DNA of 64,000 nucleotides from assembly GCA_964419145.1 (NCBI GenBank), contig CAYQOM010000008.1, positions 1-64,000 of the forward strand, in the 5' to 3' direction. Origin of the DNA: UBA2336 sp964419145 (GTDB taxonomy: Bacteria; Bacteroidota; Bacteroidia; Cytophagales; Cyclobacteriaceae). Each line of letters starts with the position of its first letter. Within the stretch, counting starts at the first letter, position 1. Position numbers and translations under genes: made by a program. Below the pieces are notes generated by a model. That model worked only from the letters and a program-made list of their open reading frames with translations. It ran no database searches and was not told the origin of the DNA. Positions 9,275 through 17,257 of the stretch are shown in pieces.

Positions 9275-9436
9275 ATGAAAGATACACTCTTATATGATCA
9301 TACGCGAAGACAGTTGTCCCGCGAACAAATTGAATTGAAATCTGAAAAGCTTCGTCAACGCTTGGCAAAAGTAGCAACCGGGATGGTTGTGGCTATGCTG
9401 GTATTGACTGTATTGATTGCCCTATTTGACTTTTGA
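9275..9436 (+). CDS. Small single-pass membrane protein, 53 aa
   Basis: A 53-codon frame starting ATG at 9275 and ending TGA at 9436. It has a polar, strongly charged N-terminal half (HTRRQLSREQIELKSEKLRQ) followed by one clear transmembrane helix (TGMVVAMLVLTVLIALF) and a four-residue tail. It sits exactly in the gap between flanking co-directional genes, 20 bases after the preceding stop and 17 bases before the next start. That spacing supports it as a real member of the cluster. Probably an inner-membrane protein with its N-terminus inside; function unknown. Confidence 0.62.
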   Translation: MKDTLLYDHTRRQLSREQIELKSEKLRQRLAKVATGMVVAMLVLTVLIALFDF

Positions 9437-9453
9437 TTTAACTAACCGAATCT

Positions 9454-10020
9454 ATGAAAACCTTTCTCAATCTGTTTGTTGTATTGTCAACTTTGGTATT
9501 GTTGGCGTGCGAGCCTGCAGCTGATATGTTTAAAACCTTTACGGTTAAACAAGGAGAACATTACTCTACGCCTCGTCTTGTTCAATCGCTTCAATCGAAT
9601 ACACTTCTGTTTGAGGCCCGTTTCGATGAGTCAGCTATTTATAAATTTAACGAGGAAGGATTTCAGGATTCAAAGAATAAATTATTGGGCTTTGCTGATT
9701 GTAATTCACAGCACCATGATAACAGTGCGCGTTTTGGGTGGCAGTGGTATAACGAACAATTGGAAATCTATGCCTATTGCTATGTGAACGGTGAGCGTAA
9801 GGAAGCTTTTATAGGGGTTGTTGACATTGATGAGGTTAACCGGTACAGCATAACCATTGAGAAAGATGCTTACGTTTTTCAGTTAAATGATGGCGAGCCG
9901 GTTTTGATCGAACGAGGTAATACCTGTAATACGGGTGTTTACTACATGCTATGGCCTTACTTCGGTGGGCAACTCCCAGCGCCTCACGATGTCTCTATTG
10001 ATTTGAATATCCAATATTAA
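9454..10020 (+). CDS. Predicted lipoprotein, 188 aa
   Basis: A lipoprotein with signal peptide and lipobox LLAC (Cys19). The mature region is about 170 residues with beta-rich character and several Trp/Tyr/Cys (FADCNSQHHD, FGWQWYNEQLEIYAYCYVNG, YYMLWPYFGGQLPAPHDVSI). The pattern resembles a small beta-sandwich, and the ending AP.DVSIDLNIQY is typical of such surface folds. It is the fifth gene of the tight cluster that begins at 7881. No family is recognised with confidence and the role is unknown. Confidence 0.75.
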   Translation: MKTFLNLFVVLSTLVLLACEPAADMFKTFTVKQGEHYSTPRLVQSLQSNTLLFEARFDESAIYKFNEEGFQDSKNKLLGFADCNSQHHDNSARFGWQWYNEQLEIYAYCYVNGERKEAFIGVVDIDEVNRYSITIEKDAYVFQLNDGEPVLIERGNTCNTGVYYMLWPYFGGQLPAPHDVSIDLNIQY

Positions 10021-10030
10021 TTCACGCCCC

Positions 10031-10117
10031 ATGAATCGCTTTTATGTTTTGATTATTGTATTGTGCTGTTTCTTTTTCCTGTTGATGTTGGGTGTGCTAT
10101 TGATCGCAAGTGTCTAA
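10031..10117 (+). CDS. Possible hydrophobic micropeptide, 28 aa
   Basis: A 28-codon frame (ATG 10031, TAA 10117) that starts 10 bases after the lipoprotein gene. The peptide is almost entirely hydrophobic (MNRFYVLIIVLCCFFFLLML, then GVLLIASV), a single membrane helix with one basic residue near its start. The spacing fits the cluster, but a frame this short can arise by chance, so expression is uncertain. It ends just before the convergent DinB-like gene. Confidence 0.4.
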   Translation: MNRFYVLIIVLCCFFFLLMLGVLLIASV

Positions 10118-10125
10118 CCAATAGT

Positions 10126-10581
10126 TCAAGCAGTTGTCATTCTGCGGTGGTAATTCACTTGACCCAGGTGGTAATTCAGATGTCCCGCCAGGTGAATCAA
10201 AAAGAAAATGGTCGTTACCGGGTATCCCCAAACCTGAACCGGATATTCCGATTCCAGTGTTTCCGGATCCAGTTCCTGAAGGGTGTGCTTAACAACTTCT
10301 TTTGTTTTCAGAATTTCATCCAGTAATTGATGTCGGGGAATAAGGCGTGCGGCAAATTCATGCTCCCGGTTTCGTACATAGCCGTTTTTATTCAGAACTG
10401 CGCCTAAAAAGTGTTGCAGGTTTCCGCATAGATGGAGACAGAGTGTGCCCCCTGAATTTTTAATATCGCCTGCTAATCTCCAAACGGATTCTTCATCCGG
10501 ATAGAGGTTGATCTCTTTTTCGAGTTGGGTTAATTCACGATCAAAAAGCGTGGTAAGGGAAGCAATAAAATCCTCCTGCAT
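10126..10581 (-). CDS. DinB/DUF1572-like four-helix protein
   Basis: A 151-residue protein of the DinB/YfiT-like superfamily, metal-binding four-helix bundles often acting as thiol-dependent transferases or of unknown function. Candidate metal ligands are H50 in the second helix (LCLHLCGNLQHFLG) and H130/H134 near the C-terminus (LIHLAGHLNYHLGQVNYHRR), matching the family's His triad. Length is normal. It lies three bases downstream of the phosphohexomutase gene in the same orientation, so the two may share a transcript. Substrate is unknown. Confidence 0.8.
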   Translation of the reverse strand: MQEDFIASLTTLFDRELTQLEKEINLYPDEESVWRLAGDIKNSGGTLCLHLCGNLQHFLGAVLNKNGYVRNREHEFAARLIPRHQLLDEILKTKEVVKHTLQELDPETLESEYPVQVWGYPVTTIFFLIHLAGHLNYHLGQVNYHRRMTTA

Positions 10582-10584
10582 AAC

Positions 10585-12312
10585 TTAAAGGGCTAAGAGA
10601 AATTTTTCAAACGCAAGTATCTTTTTATCCAGGTTATTGTTCACGGATTCAAATTCTGCACGGCTATTCAATCTTGTGTTCACGCTGATGTAGAATTTGA
10701 TCTTGGGTTCTGTGCCTGACGGACGAACGGATATTTTTGTTCCGTCTTCCAGGTAAAATTGCAGCACATCCGATGTTGGAAAGTTAAGTGTGGTTGTTTC
10801 TCCCGAAATCAGGTTGGTTTCTTTTAATGTCATATAATCCAACGAACGCGTAACCGTAACTCCATTAATGGAAGAAGGAGGATTTGTTCTGAACTTCTGC
10901 ATCATGGCTTTTATTTCCTGTTCGCCTTGCTGCCCTTTTTTAACCAGGTTAATCAATCCTTCTTTATAGAAGCCATGCTCCACGTACATATCAATCAGCC
11001 AATCATACAACGATTTACCTTCTTCGGCTGCCACGGCTGTCATGGAGGCAAAAAAGGCACAGGCTGAAACGGCATCTTTATCGCGGATAAAATCACCTAC
11101 CATGTAACCGTAACTTTCTTCGCCTGCCGCTATAAAGCGTTGCTTCCCTTCCAGTTTACCCATCAATTGGGCGATGTACTTGAATCCCGTTAAGGTATTG
11201 TAACACGCTATGCCATAGTTGCGGGCAATGGCATCAACAAGCTCACTGGTAACAATGGTTTTGGCGATGTAGGCATCTTTTTTGTTTTCCAGGTTCTTCA
11301 AAATAAACCACATCATCAGGCTGAATGCCTGATTGCCATTCAGCAGCCCAAATTCACCTTGTTTATTTCGCACACCAATCCCCACGCGGTCGGCATCGGG
11401 GTCGGTTGCCATCACCACAGAAGCCCCAACCGCTTTACCTTTTTCAATAGCCATTTCCATGGCGGAGCGTTCTTCCGGATTAGGTGATTTGACTGTAGGG
11501 AAATTCCCATCTGCTTGGGCTTGTTCTTCTACAACGTGAACATTACTAAAGCCAATCTTTTTCAAACATTCCGGTACCATGGTTGAACCAGTACCATGCA
11601 GACCGGAGTATACGATGGGAATGTTTTGCTGCTTTTTGATGACCTCTTTTTTCGGAATTACACGGATTACTTCCTTGTAATATGCTTCTTCCACCTCGGC
11701 TCCGATAATGTGAATTCGTTTTGGATCGCCTTCAAATTTCACCATTCCAAAATCGGTAATGGCCTGTACCTCCTTGATGATATTTTTATCGTGTGGAGGT
11801 ACAACCTGCGCACCGTCATTCCAATAGGCTTTGTAACCATTGTACTCTTTCGGGTTATGCGAGGCGGTAACCACAATGCCAGACTCACATTTCAGGTAAC
11901 GGATGGCATATGAAAGAAGGGGAGTGGGTCGCAATTCTGAGAACATATACACATCAATACCGTTTGCTGAGAAAACATCGGCCGCAATTTTTGCAAAGTA
12001 CGGACTGTTGTTTCGGCAATCATGTGCAATGGCAACTTTAACCGGTTTGCCTGGAAAAGCTTTCAATAGGTAATTGCTCAGACCTTGTGTGGCTACACCC
12101 ACGGTGTATTTGTTCATGCAGTTCGAACCTGCACCCATGATGCCACGTAATCCACCGGTTCCGAACTCAAGGTCTTTATAGAAATTATCGATTAGTTCTT
12201 TAGGGTCAGGTTGGGCTAGTAAATCTTTGATTTGAGATTTAGTACCCTCGTCAATTACTTTACTGTTTAACCAAACTTGTGCTTTTTGCTGCACCTGTTC
12301 AAGGAGTGTCAT
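10585..12312 (-). CDS. Phosphoglucomutase/phosphomannomutase (alpha-D-phosphohexomutase)
   Basis: A 575-residue phospho-sugar mutase interconverting hexose 1- and 6-phosphates through a phosphoserine intermediate. The catalytic serine loop TASHNP places the phosphoserine at S151. The metal loop is DPDADR (D304, D306, D308). The sugar-binding loop GEESYG and the phosphate-binding RPSGTEPK near the C-terminus are intact. Length and motif order match the long PgcA/Pgm2-like form common in Bacteroidota. Its ATG overlaps the stop of the upstream PIN-domain toxin gene by four bases, an unusual coupling of a housekeeping gene to a toxin-antitoxin pair. Confidence 0.93.
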   Translation of the reverse strand: MTLLEQVQQKAQVWLNSKVIDEGTKSQIKDLLAQPDPKELIDNFYKDLEFGTGGLRGIMGAGSNCMNKYTVGVATQGLSNYLLKAFPGKPVKVAIAHDCRNNSPYFAKIAADVFSANGIDVYMFSELRPTPLLSYAIRYLKCESGIVVTASHNPKEYNGYKAYWNDGAQVVPPHDKNIIKEVQAITDFGMVKFEGDPKRIHIIGAEVEEAYYKEVIRVIPKKEVIKKQQNIPIVYSGLHGTGSTMVPECLKKIGFSNVHVVEEQAQADGNFPTVKSPNPEERSAMEMAIEKGKAVGASVVMATDPDADRVGIGVRNKQGEFGLLNGNQAFSLMMWFILKNLENKKDAYIAKTIVTSELVDAIARNYGIACYNTLTGFKYIAQLMGKLEGKQRFIAAGEESYGYMVGDFIRDKDAVSACAFFASMTAVAAEEGKSLYDWLIDMYVEHGFYKEGLINLVKKGQQGEQEIKAMMQKFRTNPPSSINGVTVTRSLDYMTLKETNLISGETTTLNFPTSDVLQFYLEDGTKISVRPSGTEPKIKFYISVNTRLNSRAEFESVNNNLDKKILAFEKFLLAL

Positions 12313-12728
12313 ACTTGTTTAAAGGGATTTTTGATGGTTAACGTACCTTCTATTACTTGTCCGTCTTGCATATCTTCTGAGTAGATAAGGGTGCAGTCAT
12401 AAAATATTGCTGTTGCTAATATGATGGAGTCCCAGAGACCATAGTGATACTTTTCTGACAGATCAAAACTTTTTAAGAGAATATCCTGATGAATAGTAAC
12501 AACTTTGAATCGTTTTAATAGTCCTCTTGCATGTTTAAAGGCTTTATCCTTTTCAATCTTCAATTTTTTCAGGCAGACGTTAACGTTCTCTGATACAACT
12601 TGTGTACTGATTATAAATGCAGGGGATAGGAGATTCTCTACTTTTTCTTTTTTACCGCTGGAAGAAGCTTCATCAATAAGATAAATCAAAACATTACTAT
12701 CTACAAAAACTCTGTCAAGGCCTGTCAT
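12309..12728 (-). CDS. PIN-domain toxin (VapC-like ribonuclease)
   Basis: A 139-residue PIN-domain protein, the toxin of a type II module; VapC family members are Mg-dependent endoribonucleases. The acidic active-site residues appear in order: D10 (RVFVDSNVLIYL), E47 (VVSENVN), D100 (GLWDSIILATA) and D119 (YSEDMQDGQ), so the site looks intact. It overlaps the upstream antitoxin gene by 14 bases and the downstream phosphohexomutase by four. The VapC assignment rests on the fold motifs and pairing; the RNA target is unknown. Confidence 0.88.
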   Translation of the reverse strand: MTGLDRVFVDSNVLIYLIDEASSSGKKEKVENLLSPAFIISTQVVSENVNVCLKKLKIEKDKAFKHARGLLKRFKVVTIHQDILLKSFDLSEKYHYGLWDSIILATAIFYDCTLIYSEDMQDGQVIEGTLTIKNPFKQV

Positions 12729-12963
12729 AGAGTTCGTCCCTGTTAAATTTGAATTGGCTTAGATCAATATTAAATTGTGAATAGAATTCTTTAAGATCTT
12801 TTCGCCACGCCTCAATTTCACTGGGAGTAAATTTACTCTCAGTGTCCTCTCCTGAGGATGGCCACAATATGGCATCAACTTCTTCAGCTTTGAAATCATC
12901 GGGCAGGTCAATAATAACCTGTTTTCCCGTTCTTTTGATTTTCTTTTTTCGGATGGCTTCCAT
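12715..12963 (-). CDS. Antitoxin of PIN-toxin pair
   Basis: An 82-residue protein directly upstream of and overlapping the PIN toxin. The N-terminus (MEAIRKKKIKRTGKQVIIDL, then PDDF) reads as a short basic strand with a D-LPDDF turn, as in small AbrB/VapB-type or DUF2281-like antitoxins. The acidic, aromatic C-terminal half (EIEAWRKDLKEFYSQF) would be the toxin-wrapping helix. It should bind and neutralise the toxin and autoregulate the promoter; this follows from the gene arrangement, not from a recognised antitoxin family. A different-frame open stretch over the same bases is a shadow. Confidence 0.78.
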   Translation of the reverse strand: MEAIRKKKIKRTGKQVIIDLPDDFKAEEVDAILWPSSGEDTESKFTPSEIEAWRKDLKEFYSQFNIDLSQFKFNRDELYDRP

Positions 12964-12973
12964 AAACTCAAAT

Positions 12974-14068
12974 TTACAAATTTCCCCTTAAAGCCTGTTC
13001 CCGTTCAATGGATTCAAACAGGGCTTTGAAGTTTCCTTTGCCGAACGACTTCGCGCCATTGCGTTCGATGATCTCAAAAAATACGGTTGGTCTGTCCTGA
13101 ATGGGCTTGGTAAAAATCTGTAACAGATAACCCTCTTCATCCCGATCAATCAGAATATTCAATTTCTTCAATTCCTCCAGGCTTTCGTTAATGGAGCCAA
13201 CGCGTTCAATCACGTCTTCATAATAGGTTTCAGGTACATACAAAAATTCCACACCGCGTTTACGTAACTCACCTACGGTATGAATAATATCGTCTGTGGC
13301 TATTGCGATGTGTTGCACACCTGCGCCTTTATAAAAGTCAAGGTATTCTTCAATCTGCGATTTTTTCTTTCCCTGAGCAGGCTCATTGATTGGGAACTTA
13401 ATGTATCCATTTCCATTGGACACTACTTTTGACATCAAGGCACTGTATTCGGTTGAGATGTCTTTGTCATCAAATGTAACCAGCAAACTGAATCCCATTA
13501 CTTTTTCATAAAAATTTACCCACGTATTCATTTTACCCAGTTCCACATTGCCTACGCAATGATCGACATACTTCAATCCGATCGGTTCAACGTTAACGCC
13601 ACTGGTACGTGGTTTGTATCCGGGAAGGAACGGGCCGTTATACTTTTTGCGCTCTACAAAAGTGTGAATGGTTTCGCCATAGGTTTTAATGGCCGCTACG
13701 GTAACTTCCCCAAATTCATCTTTCAACACTTTTGGTGCAAAGGCGGGTTCGGCTCCACGAAGCGTAGTTTCCTGGAACGATTTTGTCACATCATCCACCC
13801 ATAGGGCTAACACCTTTACACCATCACCATGTTTCTTTACGTGTTCAGCTATTTCTGAATCGGGTTGAAGGGAAGTGGTAAGCACCAATGTTATTTTATT
13901 CTGACGAAGTACATAGGAGGCGCGGTCGCGCACACCGGTTTCGGGGCCGGCATAAGCAATTAACTGAAAGCCAAAAGCATACTGATAAAACAGAGCCGAT
14001 TGTTTGGCGTTGCCTACGTAAAATTCAATATGATCCGTTCCGTTAATGGGTAAGAAATCCTGTGCCAT
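12974..14068 (-). CDS. hppD: 4-hydroxyphenylpyruvate dioxygenase
   Basis: A 364-residue non-haem iron dioxygenase that converts 4-hydroxyphenylpyruvate to homogentisate in tyrosine degradation. The two vicinal-oxygen-chelate domains are present. The 2-His-1-Glu iron site is H170 (LKYVDHCVGN), H253 (VQHIAIATDD) and E332 (FFEIIERNG). The C-terminal GKGNFKALFESIEREQALRG motif that closes the active site is intact, and the length is normal. Homogentisate dioxygenase is not in this window. The gene lies upstream of the toxin-antitoxin/mutase cluster (10 bases to the antitoxin start), so co-transcription is possible. Confidence 0.95.
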   Translation of the reverse strand: MAQDFLPINGTDHIEFYVGNAKQSALFYQYAFGFQLIAYAGPETGVRDRASYVLRQNKITLVLTTSLQPDSEIAEHVKKHGDGVKVLALWVDDVTKSFQETTLRGAEPAFAPKVLKDEFGEVTVAAIKTYGETIHTFVERKKYNGPFLPGYKPRTSGVNVEPIGLKYVDHCVGNVELGKMNTWVNFYEKVMGFSLLVTFDDKDISTEYSALMSKVVSNGNGYIKFPINEPAQGKKKSQIEEYLDFYKGAGVQHIAIATDDIIHTVGELRKRGVEFLYVPETYYEDVIERVGSINESLEELKKLNILIDRDEEGYLLQIFTKPIQDRPTVFFEIIERNGAKSFGKGNFKALFESIEREQALRGNL

Positions 14069-14147
14069 GGTAGTATACTTTTGCCTGGGGTAAAGTTAAT
14101 CTGAAAGGACTAATCTTTCACTCAGAATGACGGAAAATCCAATGATC

Positions 14148-16010
14148 TTAGAACTGGAAATAGATAAATGGTTGCGATGCCTGCAGACTTTGGTGTGCCA
14201 GGTACATAACCACAACCGCAATCGCGGCCTGATAACTCCAGTGGAGGTTAGCAAAGAACCCACGATACTTATTTTTAAAGTCGCTGCTCAACCAGTGTAT
14301 AACAAAGCCAAGAAGCAATACGGCAAAGTAGATGTCGTACGCCTGTATAGCCTGTGGGATTACTGTCGCGTGAAATTGAGTTCCAATCTGGATCATCATC
14401 CCTTTAGCTGTTTCCATATCGGGTGAACGAAAGAAAATGCGCGTGAAGGTGATAAACGAAAGTGTGAGGGTTATTTTCCAGATTCTTGCCACTATGTGAT
14501 TGGATTTTTCCCACGGGCTGATGCTTCGCCAAAGTTTGTAGAAGACTACGCCTAGTCCGTTTAATCCACCCCAGATCACAAAGTTCCAACTGGCGCCATG
14601 CCATAACCCGCCAAGCAACATGGTAATCATGATGTTTACATTGGTATTAATCCAATTTCGAAAGGAGGGAGAGACTCTGGAAATGATGAATAATACAAGT
14701 GTAGAAACTAAAAACACAGCCCCAATCTGAACCCAGAGTTTGCCACTCAGTGCCACCATGATGATCATGATTCCACTAATGCAGATATAGGTTGCAATCG
14801 TTCCCACCTTATTTCCACCCAGCGGAATGTACAGGTAATCTTTAAGCCATGTACTTAGTGAAATGTGCCACCGTTGCCAGAACTCGCCAACGTGTAATGC
14901 TTTGTAAGGTGAATTGAAATTGGTATTTAACCTGAAGCCCATCAGTAGGGCAATGCCAATAGCGATGTCTGTGTAGCCTGAGAAATCTGCGTACACCTGC
15001 ATGGTATATCCGATGATGGCCATCAGGTTTTCAAAGCCGGTAAACCGGAGCGGATCTTCAAATACACCATCAATGAATCCGTTAGCCAGGAAATCTGCCA
15101 GAAATGCTTTTTTGAGTATGCCATTTAAAATCCAGAATAAGCCAATGCCAAAATCATAGCGTGAAATCTGATGTAGATTATTGAGTTGGGGAATGAAATC
15201 CTTGGCTCTCACAATCGGGCCGGCCACCAATTGGGGAAAGAAGGAAACATAGAAACCAAAATCCAGGATGTTGTAAACCGGCTGTACTTCTTTTCGGTAC
15301 ACATCAACGATGTAGCTGATGGTTTGAAACGTGTAGAATGAAATGCCAACCGGTAGTAAAATTTTCTCCACACGAAAGGTTCCGCCAAACTGCTCATTCA
15401 CCCATGCTGCCAATACGTTTTCAACCTGTAAATACTGCCCGATGTTGGTGTTCCAGAATTCATTGAATGACGAAACAAACAGGTTGTACGAATCGGTGAA
15501 GAAGTAGGCGTATTTAAAGTAGAATAATACAAGCAGGTTTACGGTGATGCTAATCGCCAGAATTATTTTTTTGTTGCTTACCTTGCCAACACGACTGATA
15601 CCAATTCCTCCAGCGTAGTTTATGAGCGTTGAAAAAACAAGAATTAGAAAAAAGAAGCCGCTGGTTTTATAATAGAAGAAAAGACTGGCGGCAAACAAAA
15701 ATGCATTTCGCGATGCCGTTTTGTGATCGCGCATTGCATAGTAAATAATAAAAAAGGCAAAGGTCGACCAGCAGATAAAGACTGGCCCTAATTGTGCCCA
15801 GGTAAAGTAAAATAGGCCAAGTATCGCGCTTGAAGTGCAGAATAACAGGGTGGTGTACCACTTGTTCCCTTCTTCAATCAGCGATTGCAAACCTAATATC
15901 AGTAGCAAGAATATCCAGAAGTAGACTTTTGTAAAAAACAGTCCATCGGACATACCCGAACCGACCGGATCTTCCCAAAAGAAAAAAATATATTCAAGCC
16001 ATTCGATCAT
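14148..16010 (-). CDS. MBOAT-family membrane O-acyltransferase
   Basis: A 620-residue polytopic membrane protein of the MBOAT family (AlgI/DltB/PatA type), which passes acyl groups across the membrane to extracytoplasmic glycans. Hydrophobic segments recur throughout. The conserved core includes QLVAGPIVRAKDFIPQL, the region around H382 (EFWQRWHISLSTWLKDYLYI), then PLGGN, and the catalytic-type His H471 in LGGLWHGASWNFVIWGGLNG. It is the last gene of a four-gene overlapping operon; its ATG shares one base with the TGA of the upstream SGNH gene. With the SGNH partners this resembles alginate or peptidoglycan O-acetylation machinery. The acceptor glycan is not identifiable from sequence. Confidence 0.93.
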   Translation of the reverse strand: MIEWLEYIFFFWEDPVGSGMSDGLFFTKVYFWIFLLLILGLQSLIEEGNKWYTTLLFCTSSAILGLFYFTWAQLGPVFICWSTFAFFIIYYAMRDHKTASRNAFLFAASLFFYYKTSGFFFLILVFSTLINYAGGIGISRVGKVSNKKIILAISITVNLLVLFYFKYAYFFTDSYNLFVSSFNEFWNTNIGQYLQVENVLAAWVNEQFGGTFRVEKILLPVGISFYTFQTISYIVDVYRKEVQPVYNILDFGFYVSFFPQLVAGPIVRAKDFIPQLNNLHQISRYDFGIGLFWILNGILKKAFLADFLANGFIDGVFEDPLRFTGFENLMAIIGYTMQVYADFSGYTDIAIGIALLMGFRLNTNFNSPYKALHVGEFWQRWHISLSTWLKDYLYIPLGGNKVGTIATYICISGIMIIMVALSGKLWVQIGAVFLVSTLVLFIISRVSPSFRNWINTNVNIMITMLLGGLWHGASWNFVIWGGLNGLGVVFYKLWRSISPWEKSNHIVARIWKITLTLSFITFTRIFFRSPDMETAKGMMIQIGTQFHATVIPQAIQAYDIYFAVLLLGFVIHWLSSDFKNKYRGFFANLHWSYQAAIAVVVMYLAHQSLQASQPFIYFQF

Positions 16011-17257
16011 CAGCGCTTTGCTTTGGCCAGTATGTGTTTTTCGTAATCCTGAATGATGGCACTGGCGAGTAAACTACCCAGCAATCGGTAGCCATCACCG
16101 GTAAAATGTAGCTTATCTGTTTTGGCGAGGCGTGCGTCAATCCAAGTATCGATACTGCCACGGCCACCCATGATGCTGTACATATCCCAAACGGCTGTAT
16201 TGAATTGAGCGGATAACTCACTCATCGCCTGCTTTACTTTTTCTCCATTGGGATTCACATACCTGCGCTTAAAATAGCTGTCGTTGTTGGTGGTAAATAA
16301 TATGGCGGCCTCCGGTGCTACGGATTTTATTCTTCTGATCAATTCCCGATAATTTTCTTTGTAGGCTTGCGGTGAAAAACTGGGATACAGCGCATCATTT
16401 ATTCCAATCGAAAGAATTACCAGGTCAGGGGGGGAAGTTTGCAGGTCGCGTGCAAAATTCGGGCTGCGTAAATATGCGGGTACATCAGCGCCATTTACTC
16501 CAACAGCATTATAATAGATACCGGGTTTATCGGTTTCAAGTTTAAATCCGTAACAGGTAAAATAATGCTGAAGTGAGTCGGTTTGCTTTACCTGAAGATG
16601 AAGGGTGTCCAACGCGCGTGTAAATGTAATTTTTGAATAGCCTTTATCAGCAAAGGTTTCAATGGTGGCTGTCGGATCGTTGGGAAATTCAAAGCAGAAT
16701 GATTGTGCATCGGTAGAGTGGTAGACAATGGCTTTCGTAAACCGGTAATCAATGAGATTATTTTCATCCATTGCAATTTTTAGCCAGGCATCGTTTCTTT
16801 CTGTGGTAACGGAAATCCCAAGTGCCCCAAGGTTGCAATCCTTGTTTTTTTCCACATTGCGACAGCCTTCCCAACCACCGGCATAATCAACTGTATAATC
16901 ATAAGGTGTATTTGTTCTGGCCGCCCGATAGGGGAATACAAAACCTCTTCCGGCAACAATACCCGGATGTAAACTATGCAATGCTTCACGTACACTACCC
17001 GACCATATTCCGGCCTGAATGTGTGACCCGCCAACATGCAGAATATTGATTTGTCCTTCACCTTGATAAATCAAGTGATCGAGCTTTTCGTAGAAGCCAC
17101 GCATGGGTTCAGCGGTACCAACGTATTGTAATTGGTTCTTATCGTAATCAACGAAATCATAATTCGGGTAATCGTGAATATAGCGTTGGGCCTGCGAGCT
17201 AAACGCCAGCAAAAGCGTAACGATGATCATGTAGGTTGTATTACTGCGAAGATTCAT
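16010..17257 (-). CDS. Exported SGNH/GDSL-type hydrolase or acyltransferase (second SGNH gene)
   Basis: A 415-residue exported SGNH-fold protein. The signal peptide is at 1-23 (ending AFSSQAQ). Block I reads INILHVGGSHIQAG, so the usual GDS has become GGS with the catalytic Ser kept. Block III is LVILSIGINDALYP with the Gly and Asn. Block V is DKLHFTGDGYRLLG with Asp and His. The nucleophile and His-Asp pair are therefore plausible. SGNH proteins paired with MBOAT acyltransferases serve as periplasmic acetyl transferases or esterases (AlgJ/AlgX, PatB). The gene overlaps its upstream paralogue by 17 bases and the MBOAT gene by one. Whether it transfers or removes acyl groups is unknown. Confidence 0.88.
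   Translation of the reverse strand: MNLRSNTTYMIIVTLLLAFSSQAQRYIHDYPNYDFVDYDKNQLQYVGTAEPMRGFYEKLDHLIYQGEGQINILHVGGSHIQAGIWSGSVREALHSLHPGIVAGRGFVFPYRAARTNTPYDYTVDYAGGWEGCRNVEKNKDCNLGALGISVTTERNDAWLKIAMDENNLIDYRFTKAIVYHSTDAQSFCFEFPNDPTATIETFADKGYSKITFTRALDTLHLQVKQTDSLQHYFTCYGFKLETDKPGIYYNAVGVNGADVPAYLRSPNFARDLQTSPPDLVILSIGINDALYPSFSPQAYKENYRELIRRIKSVAPEAAILFTTNNDSYFKRRYVNPNGEKVKQAMSELSAQFNTAVWDMYSIMGGRGSIDTWIDARLAKTDKLHFTGDGYRLLGSLLASAIIQDYEKHILAKAKR

Noticed and set aside
12759..12971. Alternative 70-codon frame over the antitoxin gene
   Set aside because: It overlaps the 82-codon antitoxin in another frame; the latter has the expected spacing and overlap with the toxin gene.
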